Under the pieces are notes generated by a model that was given only the letters and a program-made list of their open reading frames with translations, was not told where the DNA came from and ran no database searches. A stretch of DNA of 64,000 nucleotides from positions 1,612,001 to 1,676,000 of the forward strand of contig NZ_LR134263.1 in the NCBI RefSeq assembly GCF_900636325.1, in the 5' to 3' direction. Source of the DNA: Staphylococcus delphini (GTDB lineage: Bacteria > Bacillota > Bacilli > Staphylococcales > Staphylococcaceae). Every line of letters begins with the position of its first letter. Positions within the stretch are counted from its first letter, which is position 1. Made by a program: the position numbers and the translations under genes. Below are positions 31,900-41,419 of this stretch, one piece after another.

Positions 31900-34605
31900 T
31901 TAGGCTGAAGCTAACTTTTTACGTAATACAAGTTGTAAAATACCGCCGTGACGATAGTAATCGATCTCAACATTTGAATCGAAACGTGCAGTTACATCGA
32001 ATTCAACTGTTGTACCATCTTCTTTCGTCGCTGTCACTTTAACTGTTTGACCTGGTTGAACATTTTCATCAAGGTCAACTGCAATTGTTTCTGTACCGTC
32101 TAAACCTAATGTATCGGCAGATTCACCTTCTTTAAATTGTAAAGGCAATACACCCATCATCACTAAGTTTGAACGGTGAATACGTTCGTAACTTTGCGCA
32201 ATAACTGTTTTCACACCTAAAAGATTTGTACCTTTAGCCGCCCAGTCACGAGAAGATCCCATACCATAGTCGTTACCAGCTAATACAACTAAACCAGTAC
32301 CGTCTTCTTTATATTTCATTGCAGCATCGAAAATCGGCATCACTTCACCAGTTGGCCAGTAAGTTGTATAACCACCTTCAGTACCTGGCGCAAGTTGGTT
32401 TTTAATACGGATATTCGCAAATGTACCACGTACCATTACTTCATGGTTACCACGACGAGAACCATATGAGTTGAAATCACGTGGCGATACACCATTCGCT
32501 GTTAAATATTGACCTGCTGGCGTATCTTTACCAATCGCACCCGCTGGAGAAATGTGGTCCGTTGTCACTGAGTCACCAAATTTACCCATCACACGTAAGT
32601 TAGATAACGGTTGGATCGCGCTAGGTTCTTTCGATAAACCTTGGAAGAATGTTGGATTTTGAATGTATGTTGATTGTGGATCAAAGTCGTACAACGGTTG
32701 ATCAGTTGTATCGATTTGATTCCATAATTCGTTGTTGTCATACACGCTCTTATATTCTTCTTTAAAGAGTTCAGGTGTTACAACGCTTTCCACTGCATCT
32801 GCAACTTCTTGAATTGATGGCCAAATATCTTTCAAGAACACATCATTGCCTTGTTGATCTTGACCTAATGCTTCGCTGTGAAGATCGATATCTACAGTAC
32901 CTGCCAATGCATACGCAACAACAAGTGGTGGTGACGCAAGATAGTTTGCTTTCACTAATGGATGGATACGACCTTCGAAGTTACGGTTACCTGATAACAC
33001 AGAAGTCACGAGTAAATCTTCGTCAGCAATCGCTTTTTCAATTTCTTCTAATAATGGACCTGAGTTACCGATACAAGTTGTACAGCCATAACCCACTAAG
33101 TTAAAGCCTAATTGATCTAAGTAACTTTGTAAGCCTGAATCACGTAAATAACCTGTTACGACCTTTGAACCAGGTGCTAAAGATGTCTTCACATAAGATG
33201 GCACCTCTAAACCTTTTTCAACTGCTTTTTTCGCTAGCAAACCTGCACCTAACATGACATATGGGTTTGATGTGTTCGTACAAGATGTAATCGCTGCAAT
33301 CGCAATATCACCTGTCGTCATTTCAGTTGTTGAGCCGTCTTTAAAGTTCACTGTCGCTGTTTTATCGAATTCTGACTTATCTAAACCATGACCTTGGTTA
33401 CCCGCTGGTGCAGTAACAGATTTTTCGAATTCTTTTTTCATGTCGCTTAAGAAAATTAAATCTTGAGGACGTTTAGGACCAGATAAAGACGCTTCAACAG
33501 TTGATAAATCTAAATCTACCACATCTGTATAGTTCGGTTCTTCATTGACATCAAAGAACAAGTGGTTTTGTTTTAAGTATGTCTCAACTGTTTCAATGTG
33601 CGCGTCAGAACGTCCTGTTAAACGTAAATATTTTAATGTTTCATCGTCAACTGGGAAGAAACCACAAGTCGCACCATATTCAGGCGCCATATTTGCGATT
33701 GTCGCACGGTCTGCAAGTGGTAATTTGTCTACACCAGGACCGAAGAACTCAACGAATTTACCAACAACGCCTTTTTTACGTAATAATTCAGTTACACGTA
33801 AAGCTAAGTCTGTAGCATTCGCACCTTGTGGTAATTCGTTCGTCAAACGTACACCAATCACTTCAGGAATTGGGAAATATGAAGGTTGACCGAGCATACC
33901 CGCTTCAGCCTCGATACCACCAACACCCCAACCGAGAACACCTAAACCATTGATCATCGTTGTATGAGAGTCAGTACCTACTAACGTATCAGGGAATGCA
34001 ACTTGCTCACCATTCTCTTCACGTACGTGGACAACATTCGCTAAATACTCTAAGTTAACTTGGTGAACGATACCTGTTGCTGGCGGTACTGCATTATAGT
34101 TATCAAACGCTTTTGTCGCCCAGTTTAAAAATTGGTAACGCTCATAGTTACGTTCAAATTCTAATTTCATGTTGCGTTCTAACGATTCAGGATTCGCATA
34201 GCTATCTACTTGTACAGAGTGGTCGATAACTAAGTCTACTGGTACTTCAGGATTGATTTTAGTTAAGTCCCCACCTACATCATCCATCGCTTTACGTAAT
34301 GAAGCCAAGTCCACGACCGCTGGCACACCAGTAAAGTCTTGCAAAATAACACGTGACGGCTTAAATGGCACTTCACCTTTTTCGTTTTCTTTACCGAAAG
34401 ATGAAAGTGCTTTAATGTGTTCATCCGTAATAACAAAGCCATCCTCTTGACGTAAAACAGATTCAAGTAACACACGAATTGAGTATGGTAAACGACTAAT
34501 TTGTGTGTAACCTTGTTCTTCTAAAGTGTTTAAATCGTAATACGTTAAGTTCTTACCATTTAATTGGAATGACTTTTTTGCTTGTGCTTTTAAATTTGAA
34601 GCCAT
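31900..34605 (-). CDS. acnA: Aconitate hydratase
   Basis: A 901-residue TCA-cycle enzyme converting citrate to isocitrate with a [4Fe-4S] cluster. Cluster cysteines are in [10 protein letters not shown] (about residue 441) and [13 protein letters not shown] (about 507 and 510). The C-terminal swivel domain carries [11 protein letters not shown]. Full family length. The ribosome binding site is GGGGGGAT. A Fur-like box lies about 175 bp upstream. Confidence 0.97.
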   Translation of the reverse strand: MASNLKAQAKKSFQLNGKNLTYYDLNTLEEQGYTQISRLPYSIRVLLESVLRQEDGFVITDEHIKALSSFGKENEKGEVPFKPSRVILQDFTGVPAVVDLASLRKAMDDVGGDLTKINPEVPVDLVIDHSVQVDSYANPESLERNMKLEFERNYERYQFLNWATKAFDNYNAVPPATGIVHQVNLEYLANVVHVREENGEQVAFPDTLVGTDSHTTMINGLGVLGWGVGGIEAEAGMLGQPSYFPIPEVIGVRLTNELPQGANATDLALRVTELLRKKGVVGKFVEFFGPGVDKLPLADRATIANMAPEYGATCGFFPVDDETLKYLRLTGRSDAHIETVETYLKQNHLFFDVNEEPNYTDVVDLDLSTVEASLSGPKRPQDLIFLSDMKKEFEKSVTAPAGNQGHGLDKSEFDKTATVNFKDGSTTEMTTGDIAIAAITSCTNTSNPYVMLGAGLLAKKAVEKGLEVPSYVKTSLAPGSKVVTGYLRDSGLQSYLDQLGFNLVGYGCTTCIGNSGPLLEEIEKAIADEDLLVTSVLSGNRNFEGRIHPLVKANYLASPPLVVAYALAGTVDIDLHSEALGQDQQGNDVFLKDIWPSIQEVADAVESVVTPELFKEEYKSVYDNNELWNQIDTTDQPLYDFDPQSTYIQNPTFFQGLSKEPSAIQPLSNLRVMGKFGDSVTTDHISPAGAIGKDTPAGQYLTANGVSPRDFNSYGSRRGNHEVMVRGTFANIRIKNQLAPGTEGGYTTYWPTGEVMPIFDAAMKYKEDGTGLVVLAGNDYGMGSSRDWAAKGTNLLGVKTVIAQSYERIHRSNLVMMGVLPLQFKEGESADTLGLDGTETIAVDLDENVQPGQTVKVTATKEDGTTVEFDVTARFDSNVEIDYYRHGGILQLVLRKKLASA

Positions 34606-34778
34606 TGAATATCCCCCCTGATATTTTTATATGCCGTTTATTTAATTGTATAATTAACGCTTTATGAAAACAACTAAATGGAGCGCAAAAGTAACCATTT
34701 GGAGTTTTGACTTTCTAATCAGTTATTATAAGTAAAAGTTATGATGATGATATAGCGTTATAAGTATATGTTATTAAT

Positions 34779-34793
34779 TGAGAATGATTTTCA
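34779..34793. promoter_or_regulatory. Fur-box-like palindrome
   Basis: TGAGAAT-G-ATTTTCA differs at two positions from the 7-1-7 Fur consensus TGATAAT-N-ATTATCA. It lies upstream of acnA and at the edge of the large non-coding region. Confidence 0.5.
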
Positions 34794-35047
34794 TTAACAG
34801 TAGTTCGGTTTGATAAAAGCAGAATTTTAACGAAGAACAAAATTTTTAGCGTTTGATTAAAATAGAATCAAAGAGCAAAGCGTGGTGACCCGAAGCGCTA
34901 TCATTAAGTGCTCGATCAAATATGGGGATGGGAATTAAATTTTTAATTATCTTAACTTGATGCATTTTCATCAAATTACCTCATTGGTCACCTTTTTAAA
35001 TTTTCACAATTGCTGTAATGGACTCGCCTTTCCAGGTTTTCCCTTTT

Positions 35048-35196
35048 TGAACATGTCACTTGCAAACGATTGCTGTCTTGGCCTCGCGTTCCCAGGGACT
35101 CGCCTCAACTAAATTTGGCTTGATTAAGGTTTACACTTGTTTGAAGCCAAATTGAATTTTCGGCTTCGTCTGATCCCTCGGGCGTCTCGTCCATCC
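35048..35196 (+). repeat. Structured intergenic element, copy B
   Basis: Homologous to 30758-30914, but the stem sequence is replaced by a different complementary pair: AATTTGGCTT (35112-35121) with AAGCCAAATT (35144-35153). The lower stem is CCC-GGG with CCC-GGG, where copy A has CTT-GGG with CCC-AAG. Loop lengths are similar (22 versus 20 nt). This is compensatory variation around a shared fold. Confidence 0.7.
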
Positions 35197-35348
35197 GGCA
35201 ATCTTGCATGGACAAAAGCAAGGAAAGAGGGCACACTTCCATTTCATCGACTCAGTTAGCTTCATCTAGACAGTTAGTGCGTCAAACATTGGCCATCATT
35301 AAGTTTAAGAGGTTGTGACATGGAAAATTTTTGGCCTTAACCCCTTCC

Positions 35349-35425
35349 TAGATTTATGATTCATTAATAATTTTGAAACAGTCGGAAAGTGGGGGAATGG
35401 GATACAAAAAATTGATGCTATTGTC
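35349..35425 (+). repeat. Dispersed intergenic repeat, copy 2
   Basis: About 77 bp matching the reverse complement of 15905-15981, with scattered substitutions. Confidence 0.8.
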
Positions 35426-35621
35426 TGCTTGATTGCATAAACTTACACTCAGTTTCGCTATATTTGATAAAAGATTGTCCAGAAGGCTGAGACTCCTATG
35501 GGATAGTGTGGAATAATAGTGTGTTTCTCTTGTGTTTGAAAGTGGCTCATATTGATTGCTGTAGTGATTGAGGTGACGATGATTGGATGCACTGCGAAAT
35601 CAATAAACGGTGTTCCAAATG

Positions 35622-35703
35622 TAGGATTTTCGGCAGAACTCCCGCGATTTCAACAAAATTTGGAAATCAATTTTGCTTATCGCTCGGTTCTGCTCAAATC
35701 CTA
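35622..35703. repeat. Long interrupted inverted repeat
   Basis: TAGGATTT/AAATCCTA, GCAGAAC/GTTCTGC, GCGAT/ATCGC and AAAATT/AATTTT pair in nested order, making an 82-nt hairpin with small internal loops. Confidence 0.8.
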
Positions 35704-35889
35704 AACGCTTTCGTCACAACCTCCTGGCAGCTCCTAGGAAGAGCGCGAAGCCTTCTGGGCAATCAAAAAAACCATCAATCATAGGAAGGCCAAGTTTAAC
35801 AAAAAATGCATCAATGGCATCAAAAATTTTATCCCCATTCACCTTAATTGATTTGATATTTCCACATTTTGCTTTTCGTTCATCATAAG

Positions 35890-35926
35890 AAAGGAGCTAG
35901 GAAACGCAATGTCCTAGCTCCTTTCG
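35890..35926 (-). terminator. Terminator of opuD
   Basis: AAAGGAGCTAGGA pairs with TCCTAGCTCCTTT, a 13-bp perfect stem directly after the gene. Confidence 0.85.
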
Positions 35927-35933
35927 ATCGATA

Positions 35934-37568
35934 CTATTTTTCTTGCTCACGTAAGCCTTTACGTTTTGAAATTAATTCGTCTTCATAATCTTGTTGTGAA
36001 TTCGCGACGTATTCTTTCAAACGATGCTTATTCGGTGTTAAAGTAAGGCCTAAGAATTTACGCTCTTTATTGGCATCTTTATAGAAACTAATCATCATCA
36101 GTATCACGATAAAGGAGAACGGCAATGCACTAATAATCGCAGCACTTTGCAAGGCGTTTAAACCTGCTTCTCCGTCACCGCCACCTGAAAGTAACAAGAC
36201 GAACGCGATTAATGATTGTGCGATTCCCCAAGTCACTTTAATGAATGCACTTGGATAAAGTGAACCATTCGTTGTTTGCATACCTAAAACGAATGTCGCC
36301 GAATCTGCTGATGTAATAAAGAATGACGCAATAAGTAATAACGCGATCATTGATAAAACAATGCCAAGCGGGATATGGTTGAATACACCAAACAGTTGTG
36401 TTTCTGCTGACATATCAAAAATCTCTTTATGTTTCTTAGCCGTTTCAATCCCTAATACACCAAATACACTAAACCAAATAAAGCTTACGATGACAGGTAC
36501 AAGTAAAACACCTGAAATAAATTCTCGAATCGAACGTCCTTTTGATACACGTGCGATGAAGACACCAACGAATGGGCTCCAACTTAACCACCAACCCCAA
36601 TAATAAAGCGTCCAGTCAGACATCCACTCACGCTTTTGTGGGTTCGTAGCTGCTGCATCAAAACTGTTGAATAAGAATGAATTTAACAAACTACCTGTTG
36701 AACTTGTAAACATATTTAAAATGAGCACTGTCGGTCCAACAATGAGACCCGCAAGCAATAATAATGTGCCCAGTCCAATGTTTAAATTACTTAAATATTG
36801 AATCCCTTTACTTAATCCTGACCATGCACTCATAATAAATAAGATGGTTACGACAACAATAATGATAGATTGCGTCACAATTGTATTAGGTAAACCAAAT
36901 AAGTAATTTAAACCACCTGAGATTTGTAATGCCCCCATACCAAGTGAAACTGCAACACCAATCACTGTTGCAAACACTGCTAACACGTCAATAATTGTTC
37001 CGATGACACCATCGACATGATCTCCCAAAATTGGGCGCAACGTTTTAGAGAGTAATCCCGGTTCTCCTTTTCTAAATTGTGCATATGCTAACGCTAACGC
37101 AACAACACCATAGACTGCCCATGCATGAAACCCCCAATGGAAGAATGTCGAACGCAACGATTCGGTAAATGCTTCCGTAGATTGTGGATCTGCATTAGGT
37201 GGAGACGCAAAGTGAGAAATAGGTTCAGCTGCCCCGTAGAAGACTAAACCAATCCCCATACCTGCACTAAACAACATCGCAAACCAAGAAACTGTATTAA
37301 ATTCCGGTTTGTCGTTTGGACGTCCCAACTTTAACTTTCCAATTGGGCTAAAAATTAGAAAGATACAGAAGAATACGATAATCGTAGTTAAAATAAGATA
37401 ATACCAACCCAGTTTATCTGTAATCCAAAGTTTAATCGTATTCGTAAATTCACCAAATTGCGTTGGGATGAATACACCAATGAGTACAATCGCAAAAACG
37501 ATAATCGCACTAATTAAGAATACAGGAGAAAACTTCTTACCATTTGGTTCTGGAGTTGAAGAATTCAT
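35934..37568 (-). CDS. opuD: BCCT-family glycine betaine/choline transporter
   Basis: A 544-residue membrane protein with about twelve hydrophobic segments. The betaine/choline/carnitine transporter signature is seen in GMGIGLVFYGAAEPISHF (about 104-121) and in the Trp-rich TLYYWGWWLSWSPFVGVFIARVS region (about 322-344), where aromatic residues form the betaine site. It imports osmoprotectants with Na+. It lies beside mscL, so genes for osmolyte uptake and emergency release are adjacent and divergent. The exact substrate is not certain. Confidence 0.9.
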   Translation of the reverse strand: MNSSTPEPNGKKFSPVFLISAIIVFAIVLIGVFIPTQFGEFTNTIKLWITDKLGWYYLILTTIIVFFCIFLIFSPIGKLKLGRPNDKPEFNTVSWFAMLFSAGMGIGLVFYGAAEPISHFASPPNADPQSTEAFTESLRSTFFHWGFHAWAVYGVVALALAYAQFRKGEPGLLSKTLRPILGDHVDGVIGTIIDVLAVFATVIGVAVSLGMGALQISGGLNYLFGLPNTIVTQSIIIVVVTILFIMSAWSGLSKGIQYLSNLNIGLGTLLLLAGLIVGPTVLILNMFTSSTGSLLNSFLFNSFDAAATNPQKREWMSDWTLYYWGWWLSWSPFVGVFIARVSKGRSIREFISGVLLVPVIVSFIWFSVFGVLGIETAKKHKEIFDMSAETQLFGVFNHIPLGIVLSMIALLLIASFFITSADSATFVLGMQTTNGSLYPSAFIKVTWGIAQSLIAFVLLLSGGGDGEAGLNALQSAAIISALPFSFIVILMMISFYKDANKERKFLGLTLTPNKHRLKEYVANSQQDYEDELISKRKGLREQEK

Positions 37569-37734
37569 AAAATAACATACTCCCTTTCCTCATATTAAAT
37601 TTTAAGTATCACACACTAATAATTAAAAAAACTCAATAATTAAATTAAAAGTGCAATCGACATATATACCATAACAAAACATTATCATATAATCAATGTA
37701 CTGAGAAATGTATGAAGTTTATGAAAATTTTGTA

Positions 37735-37762
37735 TTGAAATAATGATGCATTCGTGTATAAT
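37735..37762 (+). promoter_or_regulatory. Promoter of mscL
   Basis: TTGAAA (37735-37740), a 16-bp spacer and TATAAT (37757-37762) lie 43 bp before the start. Confidence 0.7.
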
Positions 37763-37805
37763 CGTTTTTGATATTCAAAATTTTGCAAATAGAGGTGAAT
37801 TGGAC

Positions 37806-38165
37806 ATGTTACAAGAATTTAAAGACTTTGCGTTAAAAGGTAACGTGCTTGACTTAGCAATTGCAGTTGTCATGGGGGCCGCTTTTAATAAAATTGTTAC
37901 ATCATTAGTTGAAAACATCATCATGCCATTAATCGGTTTATTATTTGGCGAAGTTGACTTTGCGAAAAACTGGTCAATGTATGGCATTAAATATGGTATT
38001 TTTATTCAATCGATCATCGACTTCATTATTATTGCATTCGCATTATTCATTTTTGTTAAAATCGCCAATACGGTGGTAAAACCAAAAGAAGAAGAAGTTG
38101 TCGTAGAAGAGAATATTGTATTATTAACTGAAATTCGTGATTTATTACGTAAAGACAGTAAATAA
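37806..38165 (+). CDS. mscL: Large-conductance mechanosensitive channel MscL
   Basis: A 119-residue channel with two membrane helices (about 15-45 and 65-90) and the conserved N-terminal [13 protein letters not shown] amphipathic helix. It opens under membrane tension to release solutes on osmotic downshift. The ATG at 37806 is chosen because GAGGTGA lies 8 bases upstream and family members start here. A charged C-terminal bundle completes the protein. Confidence 0.96.
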   Translation: MLQEFKDFALKGNVLDLAIAVVMGAAFNKIVTSLVENIIMPLIGLLFGEVDFAKNWSMYGIKYGIFIQSIIDFIIIAFALFIFVKIANTVVKPKEEEVVVEENIVLLTEIRDLLRKDSK

Positions 38166-38384
38166 TCGATACGATAGCGAGGCTGTGAAATTCAATTTTC
38201 TCAGCTTCTTTTTTATTTCCTACGCTACGAATTCTATCAATGAAAACTGTCACCAACACCTTTGAATACAAAAGCATTGGTGGCAGTTTCGCGTGCTTAT
38301 AGAGGGGTATACGTCAGCGGCTGATTCATCACAATTATATTTTGTCAGTACTTATACATGCCTTTCAATAGTGCATAACATCAT

Positions 38385-41300
38385 TTATTCATTACTTCTT
38401 AAATGCGTTGTACTTTGGTAGTTTTTAGAGACAACTTCTAAAATGATCGGAATGCGATTTTTTAGTTCTGAAACGTGCGAAATAACACCGACTAATCGAC
38501 CACTCGATTGCAATTGAATTAAAGTGTCGAGTGCTGTTTCTAACGTTTCTTGATCAAGTGTCCCAAATCCTTCATCAATAAACATCGCATCTAACGCAAT
38601 GCCACCTTGTTCGCTTTGAACGACTTCACTTAATCCTAACGCCAATGCAAGTGAAGCTTGGAACGTTTCACCACCGGACAATGATGTAATGTGACGCGCT
38701 TGGTTAGAATAGTAATCAAATACCTCAATCTCAAGCCCACTAAATCCTCTTCCTTTTTTCTCATTTCTCACTAATTCATAACGCTGCCCGGTCATACTGA
38801 GGAGGCGTTGATTCGCTTTTAACAAAATCTGTTCTAAATAGTGCATTAAAACGTAATTTTCTAATGTTAGGTGATGTGCATTTTTGCCACTTAAAATTTC
38901 AGCAAGCTGGAATAATTCAATTTGTTCATTAAGTGTATTTTTTAAATAAGTCACTTCATCTTTAATTTTTTGTGCTGTTTTTTGATTTTGTGTCGCTTGA
39001 AATGCATATTCATTAAAACGTCTTTGCACATCTTCAAAAGCTTCACGTTGTTGCTGTTGTTTTACTTTTAAAACATCTAAATCTTCAACAGTGATGGTGG
39101 AAAGTTGCTGAGACACATCTTGTATTTTAAGTTCTACCATTTGTTTTTCTTGATAATACGTTGTCACTTGTTGTTCGTACGCTTCCTTATGCACACTATC
39201 TTGTAAAATATCGAATAATGTTTCACGATTTTGAATATTTAATGCTTCCAATGCTTCATCAATGTCATTATTCAAAGTTTGCACTTGTTTTGAACGTTCA
39301 GTGATTTGCTGTGCAAGCAATTGTATCTCATATTGTTGCTCTTTGATCTTTGTTGCAAGTTGATCACGTCGTTCTGTTAATGTTACTTTTTCTTGATTAA
39401 ACTGATTGACAGTTGATTTTAATTGGGTAAAGGCAGTTTGGAATGCCTCAATATTGTCGTATGCCGTTTCAGCAACAAATCTGTCCATACGCTCTTGAAT
39501 GTATTCTTGCTCTTTCTTTAACAATTGTATTTGTTGTTGATTTTCGTCTATCACTCGATGAATACGACCCACTTCTTCCTGGATGGCTGCAATGCGTGAA
39601 TTTTCTTTATCGATGGCCTCTAGTTTTTGTTTGATGTCGTGTTGCTCCGTTTCTGCCTTTTTGAGGTCTTCTTCATTAAAATCAACTTCACCGATTTCAG
39701 CAAGACGTGCTTTCGTGTGTGTGATATTCGCTTCACATTTAATCTTTTGTTCTTTAAGTTTTTCAAGTGTTTGCTCAATAATACGATTTTCTTGTTGAAT
39801 CTTTTTAATTTGCTCTATATCTGCATCCGCTTCAACATGATGCACCGTTTGCCCACATACCGGACACGGATCATTTTGACTTAATGTCGCACGCAATGTC
39901 ATCACAGCTTGTTCATGATTCAACAACTGTTGTTCATTTTCTGAGATAGCTTGAATATTCGCCTGCTGTTGAGCAATCTCCGCATCGATTCGCTTTAAAT
40001 CCTCAGTGTACTGTTGAAGCTGATGTTGTTGACGCGCTTGAATCGTTGCATGATTTTGTGCGATGCGTAATGTCGCAATTTTTTCTACTAACGCTGCCTG
40101 TTCAGCTTGTAATTGTGATTTTTGTTCATAATCAGGTTGGCGTTCTATATCGTCCTTATCAATCGCTTCAAGTTTTCGCATTGCTTCTTCATTATGCTGC
40201 ACTAACTTTTGCGTCGTTTGCTCAATGCTTGTCATACGTGCATATTTTTCTTTCAATTGCTCACACTCTTGATAAAAATGACGTGTGCGCTCAAGATACT
40301 GTGCTTTTTGGTTCATCTCATCTTCTTGTAATAAATGCGTTTCAAGCGCTTCTTGCTGTTCAATCTGTTCTGTTTCTAATTTTTCGTTTTCATTTTGCAG
40401 TTGTTTATGCTCATTTTGTTGTCTCTTTAATGTCACTTCAAGTTCTTGAAGATTTTGATACAGTTTCAGCGCCATTTTACTTTCATTCATTAACTTTAAT
40501 TGCTGTTCAAGTTGCTGAATGTGCGGTTGACGTACTTTAAATTGTTCAAGTTTTATCTTCAATTGTTGCTGTTGTTCAGATAATTGTTGGCGTAAAATTT
40601 GACGATCTACTGCTTCATTCACCCTATTTAACTCTTTTTCAACCTTTAATTTTTCTTGTTGCACTTTTAAGACTTGTTGTTCTGCAATCGTTTCAAATTG
40701 AGGTAAGGCTGACATCATCAAATCATATTGTTCACTTTTGAGTCCTTTTTCCACTACCAAATCAGGATGGTCAAGTGTATACAATTCATCCCAAGCACTT
40801 TGTATTTTAGTATAGATTTGATCGATTTCAATTTTCATGTTTTTCGTTTTATCAGTGAGTCGATTTTTCAACATATCATATAATTGCGTATTAAAGAGCG
40901 TTCTTAAAATGGTTTGCTTATCTGTACTATTTGAGACTAAAAACTCTTTAAACTCACCTTGAGGCAATACGAACAACTGTCTAAACTGATCTTGCTTAAG
41001 TTTTAGAAGATCTAAAATAAAGCGTTCCCCTGCTTGAATCGTGCTTTCTATGAGTTCAAAACGTCCTGCCTCATGACGATACACTTCAAGCTTCGGTTTC
41101 GTTTCATTTTTATTACCCGGTTTTAAAAACGATGCTTCACGAACGACTTTATATAATCTACCAGAAATTTCAAATTCAAACGTGACGGTTAAAGGTTTGG
41201 TAGCATCTGCAAAATGACTTCTTAAATGTTTCACTTCTCTTTTTTCTGTAGATGCACGCCCATACAATGCATACACAATCCCATCAAAAATCATTGTTTT

Positions 41301-41417
41301 ACCTGAACCTGTCTTACCACTAATCAGAAACAGTTGATTGGATTGGATGCGGGAGAAATCAATCGTCTCATCTAAAAATGGGCCGAAATTTTGAAGATGC
41401 AATTTTAATGGTTTCAT
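38385..41417 (-). CDS. sbcC: Exonuclease SbcCD, ATPase subunit SbcC
   Basis: A 1010-residue Rad50-like ATPase. Walker A GKTGSGKT is near residue 34-41. Long coiled coils with Gln- and Glu-rich heptads run from about 180 to 860, with a CPVC zinc hook at 518-521. The signature motif SLSGGETFQASLALALG and Walker B FIDEGFGTLD are at the C-terminus. With SbcD it cuts DNA hairpins and blocked ends. It starts 2 bp after the sbcD stop. Confidence 0.96.
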   Translation of the reverse strand: MKPLKLHLQNFGPFLDETIDFSRIQSNQLFLISGKTGSGKTMIFDGIVYALYGRASTEKREVKHLRSHFADATKPLTVTFEFEISGRLYKVVREASFLKPGNKNETKPKLEVYRHEAGRFELIESTIQAGERFILDLLKLKQDQFRQLFVLPQGEFKEFLVSNSTDKQTILRTLFNTQLYDMLKNRLTDKTKNMKIEIDQIYTKIQSAWDELYTLDHPDLVVEKGLKSEQYDLMMSALPQFETIAEQQVLKVQQEKLKVEKELNRVNEAVDRQILRQQLSEQQQQLKIKLEQFKVRQPHIQQLEQQLKLMNESKMALKLYQNLQELEVTLKRQQNEHKQLQNENEKLETEQIEQQEALETHLLQEDEMNQKAQYLERTRHFYQECEQLKEKYARMTSIEQTTQKLVQHNEEAMRKLEAIDKDDIERQPDYEQKSQLQAEQAALVEKIATLRIAQNHATIQARQQHQLQQYTEDLKRIDAEIAQQQANIQAISENEQQLLNHEQAVMTLRATLSQNDPCPVCGQTVHHVEADADIEQIKKIQQENRIIEQTLEKLKEQKIKCEANITHTKARLAEIGEVDFNEEDLKKAETEQHDIKQKLEAIDKENSRIAAIQEEVGRIHRVIDENQQQIQLLKKEQEYIQERMDRFVAETAYDNIEAFQTAFTQLKSTVNQFNQEKVTLTERRDQLATKIKEQQYEIQLLAQQITERSKQVQTLNNDIDEALEALNIQNRETLFDILQDSVHKEAYEQQVTTYYQEKQMVELKIQDVSQQLSTITVEDLDVLKVKQQQQREAFEDVQRRFNEYAFQATQNQKTAQKIKDEVTYLKNTLNEQIELFQLAEILSGKNAHHLTLENYVLMHYLEQILLKANQRLLSMTGQRYELVRNEKKGRGFSGLEIEVFDYYSNQARHITSLSGGETFQASLALALGLSEVVQSEQGGIALDAMFIDEGFGTLDQETLETALDTLIQLQSSGRLVGVISHVSELKNRIPIILEVVSKNYQSTTHLRSNE

Positions 41418-41419
41418 GA

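Larger units (their letters stand above)
34800..35889. other. Non-coding interval between acnA and opuD, rich in repeats and hairpins
   Basis: About 1.1 kb without a credible gene. It contains structured element copy B (35048-35196), an additional partial copy of its 5' arm at about 35018-35055, a dispersed repeat copy (35349-35425) and a long hairpin (35622-35703). Short open frames here lack ribosome binding sites and coding character. Confidence 0.65.

Noticed and set aside
35587-35888. Open frames across the acnA-opuD gap
   Set aside because: They run through the long inverted repeat and lack ribosome binding sites; the frames arise from the palindromes.
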